Positions 42,908 through 52,719 of a stretch of 55,733 bases of DNA are shown here, in pieces. The notes under the pieces are model-generated. The model was not told where the DNA came from. It was given only the letters and a program-made list of their open reading frames with translations, and ran no database searches. Each line of letters opens with the position of its first letter. Position 1 is the stretch's first letter. Made by a program: the position numbers and the translations under genes. Source of the stretch: Verrucomicrobiota bacterium (GTDB taxonomy: Bacteria; Verrucomicrobiota; Verrucomicrobiia; Limisphaerales; JACRJZ01); contig JACRJZ010000038.1 in the NCBI GenBank assembly GCA_016219875.1, positions 1-55,733 of the forward strand, written 5' to 3'.

Positions 42908-43215
42908 GGCTCGTCGCGCTCCATGGTGGCGTGCAGGGTGTAGCCTTGAAGGCGATGCACGTAAAACTCCGCGCGTTCCAGGCTCTCGCGCGTGAGCACG
43001 CTCCGGCCCTGCTTGTGGACTTGCAGCATGTGCCGCTCGGCCTTGGACTTGTTCCAGCCAAACACCGCCATGAAGACGTGGGTCACGTACGGCATGAGAT
43101 TCACCGGGTCGTTCCAGCAGATCACCAGCCAGCCCGGCTCCAGGGCGTCTTTCGATTTCGTCTGGTTCTCCTGCTCAACGTCGGGGAGAACCACCGGTTC
43201 CAGCACTTGCGGCAT
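42904..43215 (-). CDS. clpS: ATP-dependent Clp protease adaptor ClpS
   Basis: This 103-residue adaptor brings proteins with destabilising N-termini to the Clp protease. The core reads 'PGWLVICWNDPVNLMPYVTHVFMAVFGWNKSKAERHMLQVHKQGRSVLTRESLERAEFYVHRLQGYTLHATMERD'. The 'NDPVN(L/T)M.YV' loop and 'M.QVH..G' helix form the N-degron pocket. The 'WNDPVNLM' form is closer to actinobacterial than to E. coli ClpS. It is followed by a coupled DUF2017-like gene and aat, forming an N-degron gene group; selB ends 31 bases upstream. Confidence 0.95.
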   Translation of the reverse strand: MPQVLEPVVLPDVEQENQTKSKDALEPGWLVICWNDPVNLMPYVTHVFMAVFGWNKSKAERHMLQVHKQGRSVLTRESLERAEFYVHRLQGYTLHATMERDEP

Positions 43216-43246
43216 GGGGCGAGGATACGACGGGCGAAACGGTCTT

Positions 43247-45229
43247 TCAATGGCCGCGTGCGGGAGGCGCCCCCGCCCCCTCGGCCGGCGTCAATCGTTT
43301 CCTCGCCTCCAGGCCTGGGGTGCGGTGGTTGCCGCTGCGCACGGTGAAGCGGACCTTGTCCAGGTAATCGAGCAGCGGCACCGCGAACTTCCGGCTCACG
43401 CCCAGCGCGTCGCGAAATTCCATCGTGGAGAACGACGCCCTTTGGGCGAACAGGCGCAGGGCCACTTGCTGGCCCGCCTCCACCGCGTCGCGGTGCATGG
43501 TGACGCGCTCGTCCAGGCGCACCAGAACGCCGCGTTCGGTCAGGAGGCGGAGCATGCGCTCGACGCGCGGCAGTAGTTCGCCCACCGCTGCCGCCAGTTC
43601 CTCGGCGCTCGGCGTGGCCCAGCCGGCTTGCGTCATGGCGGCGGTGATGCGGTCGCACAACTGCTGGTCGCGGTCGGTGACGCGGGCGCTCCAGCCGGCT
43701 TGCGCCAGCACGACGCCGTTGCGCTCGACCTTGCCGGCTTGAAGCAACGACGCCACGGCCCTCTCTTGCAGGCGCGCGCACGGCCCCAGACTGGCGGCCA
43801 GTTCTTCCGTCGTCACCCCGGCGCGCTGCGGGTTGGCGGCGTGAAACGACTGGATCGCCGCGAGGATTCGCGCCGCCACTTGGCCAACGGCCTCGCGATG
43901 AGCGAACGCGCCGCCGGAGAGAGACATCACGCGGCCGCCCGCCTGCAACGTCTTCACCAACGCCGCCACTTCGTTGGCGCGGAGGAAACACCGCTTCGTC
44001 AAGTCGGCCAGCGTGAGCGGCGCGGCGGTTTCCTTCAGCATCAACTCGCCCCAGCGCAAGGGATCGTCCAGCGCCTCGCGGCGGGCGGTCAAGCTATCCA
44101 GGGTCCATTGTTTCTGGCGGCGCAGCCGGGTGTTGCTCACGCCCAGGATGCGACCGCCCCCGATGGTCGTGAGGCCGCTCTGGCCGGAGGACGGTAGATT
44201 GGCGCGCACGACAAAGCGTTCGCCAGGGACCAGCGCCAGCGGCTCAGCCAGGCGCACTTGGACCAGTTGCGTCTGGCCCGGCAACATCTCCGTGCCTTCC
44301 AGCATCGCGAGGCGGGCCAGCGCCGAAGCCGTGCCGACGTGGAAATGGGCTTCGAGGTAATCCTCCACGCGACCGCGCATCGAGCCGAGCACGCGCAGTT
44401 CCGCCTCGGCCATCGAAACCGCCGGCACGGCATCGGACTCGCAGAGGACTTGGCCGCGCTTCACGGCGAGATGGTCGATCTCAGGAAGATTCATCGCCAC
44501 GCATTCGCCGGCCCGCGCCTCGGCGGCTTCCTCGCCATAGACCTGCATCCTTCGCACGTGCCCCATCAAGCCCGCCGGCAGCAGGTGCAATGGGTCGCCG
44601 AGCCGCAGTCTTCCGCTCGACGGAATCCCGGTGACCACCGTGCCCGAACCCCGAATGGTGAACACGTCTTCCACCCACACGCGCAACAGGCCGGAACTGG
44701 GCCGCTCGTCGCAGGCATCGACCACTTGGTTGAGCGCGTCGAAAAAGCCCTCGAAGCCTTCGCCGGTGATGTTCGACAACGGACAAATGGGAGCCGCCTC
44801 CAGAAACGTTCCCGCCAGCAACGCGCGGATGTTGTCGATGACCGTCGAGCGCCGCGCGTCATCGACCAAGTCGATCTTGGTCAGCGCCACCAAGCCGTGC
44901 TTTACGCCCATGAGTGTGAGTACGTGCAGATGCTCGTGCGTCTGGGGCATGATCCCGTCATCGGCCGCCACCACGAAGATGACGACGTCGATGCCGTGCG
45001 CGCCCGCGACCATGTTGCGGATGAAATCGACATGGCCCGGCACATCCACCACGCCCACGACGCGATTGCCAGCGAGCCGGCACGGGGCAAAGCCGAGATC
45101 AATGGTCAGCCCGCGCTGCTTCTCCTCCGCCAGCGTGTCCGTGTCGCAGCCCGTCAGGACTTTGACCAGGGCCGTCTTGCCGTGGTCCACGTGCCCAGCG
45201 GTGCCGAGCATGATGTTCTTTCGGGTCAT
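43247..45229 (-). CDS. selB: Selenocysteine-specific elongation factor SelB
   Basis: The 660-residue GTPase delivers Sec-tRNA to the ribosome at recoded UGA codons. G-motifs are 'GTAGHVDHGKTALVKVLTG', 'DVPGHVDFIRNM' and 'ALTKIDLVD'. An EF-Tu-like domain II has 'DVFTIRGSGTVVTGIPSSG'. The C-terminal third has the series of winged helices that bind SECIS RNA ('LADLTKRCFL', 'FSTMEFRDALGVSRKFAVPLLDYLDKVRFTVRSGNHR'); the last motif is characteristic of SelB. The length is normal. selA and selD are not in this window, and tRNA-Sec lies 26 kb away, so the selenium genes are scattered in this genome. Confidence 0.96.
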   Translation of the reverse strand: MTRKNIMLGTAGHVDHGKTALVKVLTGCDTDTLAEEKQRGLTIDLGFAPCRLAGNRVVGVVDVPGHVDFIRNMVAGAHGIDVVIFVVAADDGIMPQTHEHLHVLTLMGVKHGLVALTKIDLVDDARRSTVIDNIRALLAGTFLEAAPICPLSNITGEGFEGFFDALNQVVDACDERPSSGLLRVWVEDVFTIRGSGTVVTGIPSSGRLRLGDPLHLLPAGLMGHVRRMQVYGEEAAEARAGECVAMNLPEIDHLAVKRGQVLCESDAVPAVSMAEAELRVLGSMRGRVEDYLEAHFHVGTASALARLAMLEGTEMLPGQTQLVQVRLAEPLALVPGERFVVRANLPSSGQSGLTTIGGGRILGVSNTRLRRQKQWTLDSLTARREALDDPLRWGELMLKETAAPLTLADLTKRCFLRANEVAALVKTLQAGGRVMSLSGGAFAHREAVGQVAARILAAIQSFHAANPQRAGVTTEELAASLGPCARLQERAVASLLQAGKVERNGVVLAQAGWSARVTDRDQQLCDRITAAMTQAGWATPSAEELAAAVGELLPRVERMLRLLTERGVLVRLDERVTMHRDAVEAGQQVALRLFAQRASFSTMEFRDALGVSRKFAVPLLDYLDKVRFTVRSGNHRTPGLEARKRLTPAEGAGAPPARGH

Positions 45230-45354
45230 GGAGGGAAGAGGGACGGAGCGGTGGAGCAGTGGAGGGATGGAGTGGTGCCTCCGCTGTCATGGTTTGGTTT
45301 GCCGCATTTCTCCATTGCTCCAGGACTCCGCTTGTCATCGCGCCGTGGTTCGCT

Positions 45355-46155
45355 TCACAAAGCCACGATCTCGCGTCGCCGCTGGACGAACCGGCAACGC
45401 TGCGAGTAGCCAACCTGGCGGGCGAGTTCGACCGCTTCGGTGAAGTTCAGCCCCACTTCGGCCGGCGCGTGCGCGTCGGAGCCGAACGTGATCGGCACGC
45501 CCTTCCGCGCCGCCAGGCCCAGCAACTGCGGATTCGGATAGATTTCTTTGCAGTCCTTGCGCAGGCCGGCGGTGTTCAGTTCGATGGCGGTGCCCGTCTT
45601 GGCCGCCGCGTCCAGGAAGCGTTCGTAGAGCGGCCCGCAATCGCCGGACGGACGATGCCCGAACTTCTTCGGCAGGTCCGCATGGCCAATGATCTGGAAA
45701 AACCCCGAAGCTGCGGCGTGCGTGAGCCGGTCGAAGTAGAGGCCCCACACCTCGGTTACGTCGTGCGCTGCCCACTCGGCAAGCTTGCTCGGATTGTCCA
45801 CGTCCCACGAGTCCATGACGTAGTGGACCGAGCCAATGAAGTAGTCCCAGGCGTGCCGGGCGGCGAGGTCGCGAATCCACTCCTCGTGCCCCGGCAGATA
45901 ATCCACTTCCAGCGCCAGGCGGATCACGAGTTGTGGGAAGTCCCGTTGGGCGCCGCGCACGTCCTCCACGTATTGGTCAAGCTGGGCGAGTTTCATGCGC
46001 CAGTTGTCGAAGCCGTCTTGGCGCATGGGCGAGTGATCGGAGAAGCCGATTTCCGTCAGTCCCAGCTTTTGCGCTTGCGCCGCGTACTCGCGGGGCGTGC
46101 CCACCGCGTGCTGGCAGAGCGGCGTGTGCATGTGATAGTCAGCCGGCCAAAGCAT
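45355..46155 (-). CDS. PHP-family histidinol-phosphatase
   Basis: The 266-residue metalloenzyme is of the HisK/HisJ type. Metal-binding motifs are 'DYHMHTPLCQHAVG', 'IGFSDHSPM', 'LALEVDYLPGHE', 'YFIGSVHYVMDSWDVD', 'IIGHADLPKKFG' and 'ITFGSDAHAPAEVG'. It probably removes phosphate from histidinol phosphate in histidine synthesis, although PHP phosphatases of this type can have other substrates. ATG 46155 is used; the upstream extension has no conserved sequence. selB begins 125 bases downstream. Confidence 0.9.
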   Translation of the reverse strand: MLWPADYHMHTPLCQHAVGTPREYAAQAQKLGLTEIGFSDHSPMRQDGFDNWRMKLAQLDQYVEDVRGAQRDFPQLVIRLALEVDYLPGHEEWIRDLAARHAWDYFIGSVHYVMDSWDVDNPSKLAEWAAHDVTEVWGLYFDRLTHAAASGFFQIIGHADLPKKFGHRPSGDCGPLYERFLDAAAKTGTAIELNTAGLRKDCKEIYPNPQLLGLAARKGVPITFGSDAHAPAEVGLNFTEAVELARQVGYSQRCRFVQRRREIVAL

Positions 46156-46224
46156 GGCGCGATTAGAAGCCAAAGCCGCACGCCACAAAAGGGAAAAAGC
46201 AGCGAGGATGGTGCCGCGCCGCGC

Positions 46225-46944
46225 TCATCGCCACAGCCACGCCAGCAGCGGCGCCACCGCGAGGCACGGCAAATAGTCGGCCAGTTCCACCCGGCGCACT
46301 TCAAAAATGATCAGGGCCATGCTGACCATGATGAGGCCGCAGATGCCGTTCACCGGGTCCACCAGGGCCCGGTCCAGCAGCATCGGCTCGACCCACTGCG
46401 CGGCCCGCGTGACTGTGACTTGGAAGGCCGCCATCGGCACCGCCGCGAGGATCACCGGCCAGCCGCACGTCATCACCAACGCCATGGCGATCAAGCCGTC
46501 CATGACGGCCTTGATCAGCAGTGGCTGGAAGTTCTGAGCCAGACCATCCTGAAGGGGCCCCAACATCGCCAACGGCGCGGCACAATAGAGGATGGCGGCC
46601 GCGATGAAGCCGTCGCTGGCGCGGGTCGGCGAATCCGGCTTGGCGGCGGCGAGTTTCTGTTTCGCGACCTGGCCCAGCCGGTTGACCCCTTTCTGCAGGC
46701 GGAGCAAGCGTCCAATCAGGTGCCCCAGCACAATGGCCAGCATCAGGATCAACGCCTGCTTCCCGATCTGCCAGAACGAGCCGCCGAAGCTGGTGAACGT
46801 GATCTTCATGCCCACCCAGACGGTATAGACACCCAGGACCACCTTGAGATATAGCTGCAACCGCTCGGAGAACGGACGGCGCATGGCCAGTCCCATCAAG
46901 CCGCCCAGCACAACTCCAATGATGTTCAAATAGGTTCCCAGCAT
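46225..46944 (-). CDS. DUF554 membrane protein
   Basis: This 239-residue polytopic membrane protein has about six to seven helices. The DUF554 (YdfK/YqgA) pattern is clear: 'MLGTYLNIIGVVLGGLMGLAM' at the start, 'LGVYTVWVGMKITF', 'GFIAAAILYCAAPLAMLGPLQDGL', 'LLIKAVMDGLIAMAL' and the C-terminal 'GICGLIMVSMALIIFEV'. The family is thought to be a transporter, but the substrate is not established. It lies on the opposite strand from gltB, with a promoter region of about 400 bases between them. Confidence 0.9.
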   Translation of the reverse strand: MLGTYLNIIGVVLGGLMGLAMRRPFSERLQLYLKVVLGVYTVWVGMKITFTSFGGSFWQIGKQALILMLAIVLGHLIGRLLRLQKGVNRLGQVAKQKLAAAKPDSPTRASDGFIAAAILYCAAPLAMLGPLQDGLAQNFQPLLIKAVMDGLIAMALVMTCGWPVILAAVPMAAFQVTVTRAAQWVEPMLLDRALVDPVNGICGLIMVSMALIIFEVRRVELADYLPCLAVAPLLAWLWR

Positions 46945-47349
46945 GGCGAGAGGGTCAGCGGCCCGGAACGCGCGTCCGGGGGAAGCCCTCGATCACGGGC
47001 CTTCAGGAGTCGTTGCGTGCAGGTCATCACTTCTGGGGAAGAAGATTGCGGCGGCCGGCCCCACGGGGCAACAGACAAGTTTGAAATCTTCGCCGCCGGA
47101 AAAATTTCCGTCCCGTGAGCGTCATGTCAAACTGTAGCAGCCGACGTGAGGAGGCTCCATTCAGAGGTCAGAGGTCGGAATCCGCAATCTGCAATCTGCA
47201 ATCCAGACAGAGCCTCCTCACGTCGGCTGCTACAGTTCTGCACTCGCTTCCCGTCTGAAACTCTTGCGCTCTGCCCGGCTTTGAGTAATAACTCGCCGGA
47301 TTTTGGTCCGATGGTAAGGTTATCACGAGAATTAGAGCATATAGCGACG
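46945..47349. repeat. Divergent promoter region with GTAGCAGCCGACGTGAGG inverted repeat
   Basis: This 405-base gap upstream of gltB holds two inverted arms of about 26 bases. CTGTAGCAGCCGACGTGAGG starts at 47132, and its complement ends at 47235. Between them lie short direct repeats (GCAATCT units near 47185-47200, GTCAGAGGTC near 47165). A single arm of the same family is at 35095-35119. The gltB promoter follows the right arm. No gene is seen; the long gltB-frame ORF beginning at 47146 is translated repeat. Confidence 0.7.
47264..47291 (+). promoter_or_regulatory. Candidate gltB promoter
   Basis: TTGCGC (47264-47269) and TAATAA (47286-47291) are separated by 16 bases and precede the gltB ATG (47350) by about 58 bases. 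The HU gene has the same -35 sequence and spacing, which supports both. Confidence 0.5.
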
Positions 47350-50300
47350 ATGAACAGACGGCCTGAGCAAGTTCAAGAGCGCCCGCCCAAGCCGGCGGGT
47401 TTGCCACCGAAGCAGGGTTTGTACGACCCGCAATTCGAGCACGATGCCTGCGGTGTGGGCTTTGTCGTCAACATCAAAGGCCGCAAGTCCAACCGCATCG
47501 TGCGCCAGGCCCTCACCATCCTGATGAATCTGCGCCATCGGGGCGCCTGCGGCTGCGAGCCGAACACCGGCGACGGCGCGGGCATCCTCATGCAGATGCC
47601 GCATTCCTTCCTCCAGCAGGCTTGCGACGACAAGAACATCCCCCTGCCGGGGCAGGGCGAATACGGCGTCGGCATGGTCTTCATGCCCACGACGCCTACG
47701 GCCCGCCAGGAGTGCCGCAAGATTTTCGAGCAGATCGTGTCCGACGAAGGCCAGCGGGTGCTAGGCTGGCGCACCGTGCCCACGGACGACAACACGCTCG
47801 GCGCCACCGCCGTGGTCGGCGAACCGGTCGTGCAGCAGGTCTTCATCGCCCGCAACCCCAAGCTGTACGATGACATGGCCTTCGAGCGGAAGCTCTACGT
47901 CATCCGCAAGCGCGCCGAGAATGCCATCCGCTACGGCAAGGTTGCCGCCCACAAGAGCTTTTACATCCCCAGCCTCTCGCACCGCACGATCGTGTACAAG
48001 GGCATGCTCACCTGCGAACAGGTCGAGGAGTTCTATCCCGAATTGAAGGACCCGGCGATGGAGAGCGCGCTGGCGTTGGTGCATTCGCGTTTCAGCACGA
48101 ACACCTTTCCGAGCTGGGACCGCGCTCATCCTTACCGCTTCATCGCCCACAACGGGGAGATAAACACCCTGCGCGGCAACATCAATTGGATGCACGCCCG
48201 CCAGGCGCTCTTCGCGTCTGATCTCTTCGGCGACGACATAAAGAAAATCCTCCCCATCATCAGCCCCGACGGCAGCGACTCGGCCATGTTCGACAACTGC
48301 CTCGAACTGCTCACGCTGGCGGGCCGCTCGCTGCCGCACGCGATGATGATGATGATCCCGGAGCCGTGGACCAACCACGAGAGCATGAGCGACGCGAAGA
48401 AGGCGTTTTACGAGTACCATTCCTGTCTCATGGAACCGTGGGACGGCCCGGCCTCCATCGCCTTCACCGACGGCGTGCGCATCGGCGCGTGCCTCGACCG
48501 CAACGGCCTGCGGCCCTCGCGCTATTACGTGACCAAGGACGATCTGGTCATCATGGCCTCCGAAGTGGGCGTGCTCGAAGTCGAGCCGGAACGCGTGCTG
48601 CACAAGGGCCGTCTTCAACCGGGCCGCATGTTTCTCATCGACACCGAAGAGGGCCGCATCGTGGCGGACGAGGAACTCAAGAAGCGGATGTCCACCGCGC
48701 ATCCCTACCGCCAATGGCTCAACGAGCAGATGGTCGAATTGGCCAACGTGCCCGCCGCGCCCTCGGTGGTGGAGCCGGACCACAAGACGGTGGTGCAGCG
48801 CCAGCAAGCCTTCGGCTACACCTTCGAGATTTTGCGGATGCTCATGGCGCCCATGGCGCGGGATGGCGTCGAAGCCATCGGCTCGATGGGCAACGACGCT
48901 CCGCTGGCTGTGCTCTCGAACAAGCCGCAGCCGCTCTACAATTACTTCAAACAGCTCTTCGCGCAGGTCACGAATCCGCCCATCGACTGCATCCGCGAAG
49001 AAATTGTCACCTCGACTGAAACCACGATTGGCAGCGAACGCAACCTGCTCCAGCCCGAGCCGGAAAGCGCCCGCCTGCTGGAACTCAAGTCGCCCATCCT
49101 GACGAACGAGGAACTCGCGAAGCTGCGCCACATCGACCTGCCCGGCTTCAAGTCGGTCACGCTGCCGATTCTCTTCCAGGCGGCGGAAGGTGAAGACGGC
49201 CTGCGGCGGGCGCTCGACGAATTATACGCCCACGCCAGCCGGGCCATTCAGGGCGGCGTGAACATCCTGATCCTCTCCGACCGCGGCATTGATCGCGACC
49301 ACGCGCCCATCCCGGCGCTGCTGGCGGTGTCCGGCTTGCACCATCATCTCATTCGGGAAGGCACGCGCACCCGCGCCGGCTTGGTGCTGGAATCGGGCGA
49401 GCCGCGCGAAGTCCACCACTTCGCGGTCCTCATCGGCTACGGCTGCGGCGCGATCAACCCCTACTTGGCGTTCGAGACGCTCGACGACATGATCCGCGAG
49501 GGTCTGCTCGAAGACCTCGATCACAAGACGGCGTGCAAAAACTACGCCAAGGCCGCGGTCAAGGGCGTCGTCAAGGTTTGCTCCAAGATGGGCATCTCCA
49601 CCATCCAGAGCTACCGCGGCGCGCAGATTTTTGAAGCGGTGGGCCTCGGCCAGGAACTGGTGGACAAGTATTTCACCTGGACCCCGTCGCGCGTCGGCGG
49701 CATCGGGTTGGAGGAACTGGCCAAGGAAGTTCTCACCCGCCACGAACACGCCTTCCCACCCATCCCGGTCAATGGCGAGGTGCTCGACCCCGGCGGCGAC
49801 TACAAGTGGCGGGCCGAGGGCGAGGCGCATCTGTTCAACCCCGAAACGATCCATCTGCTGCAAAAGGCCACGCGCACCGGGAGCTACGACACTTTCAAGC
49901 AGTACTCGAAGCTGATCGACGAGCAGGGCAAGCAACTCTGCACGTTGCGCAGCTTGCTCGAGTTGAAGTTCGCCGCCAACCCCGTCCCCCTCGAGGAAGT
50001 CGAGTCCGTTGAGTCGATCGTGTCGCGCTTCAAGACGGGCGCGATGTCCTACGGCTCGATCAGCCAGGAGGCCCATGAGACGCTGGCCATCGCCATGAAC
50101 CGCATCGGCGGCAAGAGCAACACCGGCGAAGGCGGCGAAGACCCGGCGCGCTATCCCTCGCTTCCCAACGGCGACTCCAAATGCAGCGCCATCAAGCAGG
50201 TGGCCTCGGGTCGTTTCGGCGTGACCAGTTCCTACCTGGTCCATGCCAGCGAACTGCAGATCAAGATGGCCCAGGGCGCCAAGCCCGGCGAAGGCGGCCA

Positions 50301-51984
50301 GTTGCCCGGACAAAAAGTGTATCCGTGGATCGCCAAGGTCCGACACTCCACGCCGGGCGTGGGCCTCATCTCCCCACCGCCGCACCACGACATCTACTCG
50401 ATCGAAGACCTCGCCGAGTTGATTCATGACTTGAAGAACGCCAACGAGCACGCGCGGATCAGCGTGAAACTCGTGGCCGAAATCGGCGTCGGCACGGTGG
50501 CCGCGGGCGTGGCCAAGGCGCACGCCGACGTGGTCCTCATCAGCGGCCACGATGGCGGCACGGGGGCCTCGCCCCAGACCTCGATCAAACACGCGGGCCT
50601 GCCGTGGGAACTCGGCCTGGCGGAAACCCACCAGACGCTGGTGATGAACAATCTCCGCAGCCGCATCGCGGTGGAAACGGACGGCCAGTTGAAGACGGGC
50701 CGCGACGTGGTCATCGCCGCGTTGCTGGGCGCGGAGGAATTCGGCTTCGCCACCGCCCCGCTGGTCACGCTGGGCTGCATCATGATGCGCGTGTGCCATC
50801 TCAACACCTGCCCGGTGGGAGTGGCCACGCAAGACCCGCGGCTGCGAAAACTGTTCAGCGGCAAGCCGGAGTACGTCGTCAACTTCATGCGCTTCATCGC
50901 GCAGGAAGTCCGCGAGTGGATGGCCCGGCTTGGCTTCCGCCGGCTCAATGAAATGGTCGGGCGCCGTGACAAACTCGAACCGAAGAAAGCCATCGAACAC
51001 TGGAAGGCCCGGGGCCTGGACTTCTCGAACATCCTCTACATGCCGGAAGTGCCGCTCGATGTCGGCACCTACAACAGGGACCGGCAGGACCACGGCTTGG
51101 ACAAGTCGCTCGACAAACGCATCCTCTTCAAGGTTTGCCGGAAGGCCCTGGAGAACCGCGAAAAAGTCCGCGCTACGCTTCCGATCGGCAACGTCAATCG
51201 GGTCGTCGGCACGCTCGTGGGCAGCGAAATCACCCGCCGCTATGGGGCCGATGGCCTGCCCGAGGACACCATCAAGATTCACTTCAAAGGCTCCGCGGGC
51301 CAGAGCTTCGGCGCGTTCATCCCGAAGGGCATGACCTTCGTGCTCGAAGGCGACTCCAACGACTACATCGGCAAGGGGCTGAGCGGCGGCAAGATCATTG
51401 TCTTTCCGCCCGAAGGCTCGTCCTTCGTCCCGGCCGAGAACATCATCATCGGCAACGTGGCTCTGTACGGCGCGACCAGCGGCGAAGCCTACTTCCGCGG
51501 GATGGCGGGGGAACGCTTCTGCGTCCGCAACAGTGGCGCCAGCGCCGTGGTGGAAGGCATCGGCGATCACGGTTGCGAGTACATGACCGGCGGCCGGGTC
51601 GTGGTGCTGGGCGCAGCGGGCCGGAACTTCGCTGCCGGCATGAGCGGCGGCGTGGCCTACGTCATTGACGAAGCCGGCGACTTCGCCACGCGCTGCAACC
51701 AGCAAATGTGCTCGCTGGAGAAGCTGACCGACCCGGAGGAAACCGAGGCCGTCCGCAAGCTGATTCACAACCACGCCCACCACACCAAGAGCCAACTCGC
51801 GTTCAAAGTGCTCGCCTTGTGGGAACAGTACGTGCCCAAGTTCGTCAAGGTTCTGCCCAAGGATTACGCCCGCGTGCTCAACTGCCTGCAGAAGGTGAAG
51901 GAGCAAGGCCTGAGTGGCGACGAAGCCATCATGGCGGCCTTCGAGGAAAACGCCCGCGACCTCGCCCGCGTCGGCGGCGGGTGA
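47350..51984 (+). CDS. gltB: Glutamate synthase, large (alpha) subunit
   Basis: This 1,544-residue enzyme makes glutamate from glutamine and 2-oxoglutarate. A short propeptide ends before Cys34 of '[11 protein letters not shown]', the N-terminal nucleophile of the glutaminase domain. Domains follow in the usual order: GATase type 2 (34 to about 430, '[33 protein letters not shown]'), the central domain, the FMN-binding synthase domain ('[36 protein letters not shown]', '[10 protein letters not shown]'), the 3Fe-4S loop '[15 protein letters not shown]' (about 1143-1154), and the C-terminal beta-helix ('[12 protein letters not shown]', '[21 protein letters not shown]'). ATG 47350 starts just before the propeptide. 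No gltD small-subunit gene is next to it, so the electron donor (NAD(P)H subunit or ferredoxin) is unknown from here. Confidence 0.96.
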   Translation: MNRRPEQVQERPPKPAGLPPKQGLYDPQFEHDACGVGFVVNIKGRKSNRIVRQALTILMNLRHRGACGCEPNTGDGAGILMQMPHSFLQQACDDKNIPLPGQGEYGVGMVFMPTTPTARQECRKIFEQIVSDEGQRVLGWRTVPTDDNTLGATAVVGEPVVQQVFIARNPKLYDDMAFERKLYVIRKRAENAIRYGKVAAHKSFYIPSLSHRTIVYKGMLTCEQVEEFYPELKDPAMESALALVHSRFSTNTFPSWDRAHPYRFIAHNGEINTLRGNINWMHARQALFASDLFGDDIKKILPIISPDGSDSAMFDNCLELLTLAGRSLPHAMMMMIPEPWTNHESMSDAKKAFYEYHSCLMEPWDGPASIAFTDGVRIGACLDRNGLRPSRYYVTKDDLVIMASEVGVLEVEPERVLHKGRLQPGRMFLIDTEEGRIVADEELKKRMSTAHPYRQWLNEQMVELANVPAAPSVVEPDHKTVVQRQQAFGYTFEILRMLMAPMARDGVEAIGSMGNDAPLAVLSNKPQPLYNYFKQLFAQVTNPPIDCIREEIVTSTETTIGSERNLLQPEPESARLLELKSPILTNEELAKLRHIDLPGFKSVTLPILFQAAEGEDGLRRALDELYAHASRAIQGGVNILILSDRGIDRDHAPIPALLAVSGLHHHLIREGTRTRAGLVLESGEPREVHHFAVLIGYGCGAINPYLAFETLDDMIREGLLEDLDHKTACKNYAKAAVKGVVKVCSKMGISTIQSYRGAQIFEAVGLGQELVDKYFTWTPSRVGGIGLEELAKEVLTRHEHAFPPIPVNGEVLDPGGDYKWRAEGEAHLFNPETIHLLQKATRTGSYDTFKQYSKLIDEQGKQLCTLRSLLELKFAANPVPLEEVESVESIVSRFKTGAMSYGSISQEAHETLAIAMNRIGGKSNTGEGGEDPARYPSLPNGDSKCSAIKQVASGRFGVTSSYLVHASELQIKMAQGAKPGEGGQLPGQKVYPWIAKVRHSTPGVGLISPPPHHDIYSIEDLAELIHDLKNANEHARISVKLVAEIGVGTVAAGVAKAHADVVLISGHDGGTGASPQTSIKHAGLPWELGLAETHQTLVMNNLRSRIAVETDGQLKTGRDVVIAALLGAEEFGFATAPLVTLGCIMMRVCHLNTCPVGVATQDPRLRKLFSGKPEYVVNFMRFIAQEVREWMARLGFRRLNEMVGRRDKLEPKKAIEHWKARGLDFSNILYMPEVPLDVGTYNRDRQDHGLDKSLDKRILFKVCRKALENREKVRATLPIGNVNRVVGTLVGSEITRRYGADGLPEDTIKIHFKGSAGQSFGAFIPKGMTFVLEGDSNDYIGKGLSGGKIIVFPPEGSSFVPAENIIIGNVALYGATSGEAYFRGMAGERFCVRNSGASAVVEGIGDHGCEYMTGGRVVVLGAAGRNFAAGMSGGVAYVIDEAGDFATRCNQQMCSLEKLTDPEETEAVRKLIHNHAHHTKSQLAFKVLALWEQYVPKFVKVLPKDYARVLNCLQKVKEQGLSGDEAIMAAFEENARDLARVGGG

Positions 51985-52041
51985 GTGACTCTGGAACATT
52001 CGTTCGCGCTTCGACTCCTGATCCTCGACAGCCGCACAAAA

Positions 52042-52145
52042 GGTCCTCCCTCTCCCATCGGGTGGGAGCACAGGTGGCCGGCTGGTTCGCGGTCGATGAC
52101 CGGGCCGCAGGAAAGGTTCTCCCTCTCCCATCGGATGGGAGAGGG
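52042..52145. repeat. CCCTCTCCCATCGG hairpins between convergent genes
   Basis: The unit CTCCCTCTCCCATCGG occurs twice (near 52046 and 52119), each followed by its partial complement. The second copy forms a perfect 11-bp stem (52121-52131 with 52135-52145) around a CGG loop. It lies between the ends of gltB and the minus-strand cytochrome gene and may stop transcription from both; there is no T-tract. Confidence 0.6.
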
Positions 52146-52174
52146 TTGGGGTGAGGGTTCAGGGGGAACGTGTG

Positions 52175-52588
52175 CTACTTCGCGCCCTGGTCGATCCAGG
52201 CCCGGATCAGGGCAACTTGGTCTTTCGACAACGGCTTGGCTTTGTCAGCAGGCGGCATGGCATCGTCTTCGGGCACGATGCGGGCCACCGCTTGGACCAA
52301 GAAGCTGTTGGCGCTGTCGCCCGGCACAATGACCTTTCCCAGATCGCCGCCCTTGAGGGCGCCGGCCAAACTGTCCAGCCGGAGCTTGCCTTTGGTCTTC
52401 TCGGCGCCGTGGCACTTGATGCAGGTGCCGTCGAAGATGGGCTTGATGTCCGCCGCGTAAGTCACGTTCGGCTTGGCTGCGGCCGGGGGCAGTTTGCTGA
52501 GGTCCACCGCTTTCGGTTTGGCGCCGGAGGCCGTGGACAGGAGGGCGAGGGAGACGGCTGCGACCGCGAGGGGACTCACTGATTTCAT
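52175..52588 (-). CDS. Single-haem c-type cytochrome domain protein
   Basis: The 137-residue exported protein has a signal peptide (MKSVSPLAVAAVSLALLSTASGA) and one haem motif, 'CIKCHG' (residues about 56-61). The context 'VTYAADIKPIFDGTCIKCHGAEKTKGKLRLDSLAGALKGGDLGKVIVPGDSANSFLVQAV' followed by 'MPPADKAKPLSKDQVALIRAWIDQGAK' is the planctomycete-type cytochrome C domain (PSCyt1). In most proteins this domain is fused to large PSD1 modules; here it stands alone. It probably carries electrons in the periplasm. It lies directly downstream of the Gfo/Idh/MocA gene (131 bases) on the same strand. Confidence 0.92.
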   Translation of the reverse strand: MKSVSPLAVAAVSLALLSTASGAKPKAVDLSKLPPAAAKPNVTYAADIKPIFDGTCIKCHGAEKTKGKLRLDSLAGALKGGDLGKVIVPGDSANSFLVQAVARIVPEDDAMPPADKAKPLSKDQVALIRAWIDQGAK

Positions 52589-52719
52589 AGTCTATACTGC
52601 GCTTCGATACTCATGGGCGCGATCAGGCTCACCCGTCGCGGGCGAAAGAGTCACACACATTCACTTGCGACGCAAGCGGTGGCCCTGATCCAAAGCGCGC
52701 TTCCGAGTCTTCGGGGAGG

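Noticed and set aside
49222..52131. Minus-strand ORF of 969 codons
   Set aside because: It is antisense to gltB, with Arg/His/Asp-rich shadow composition.
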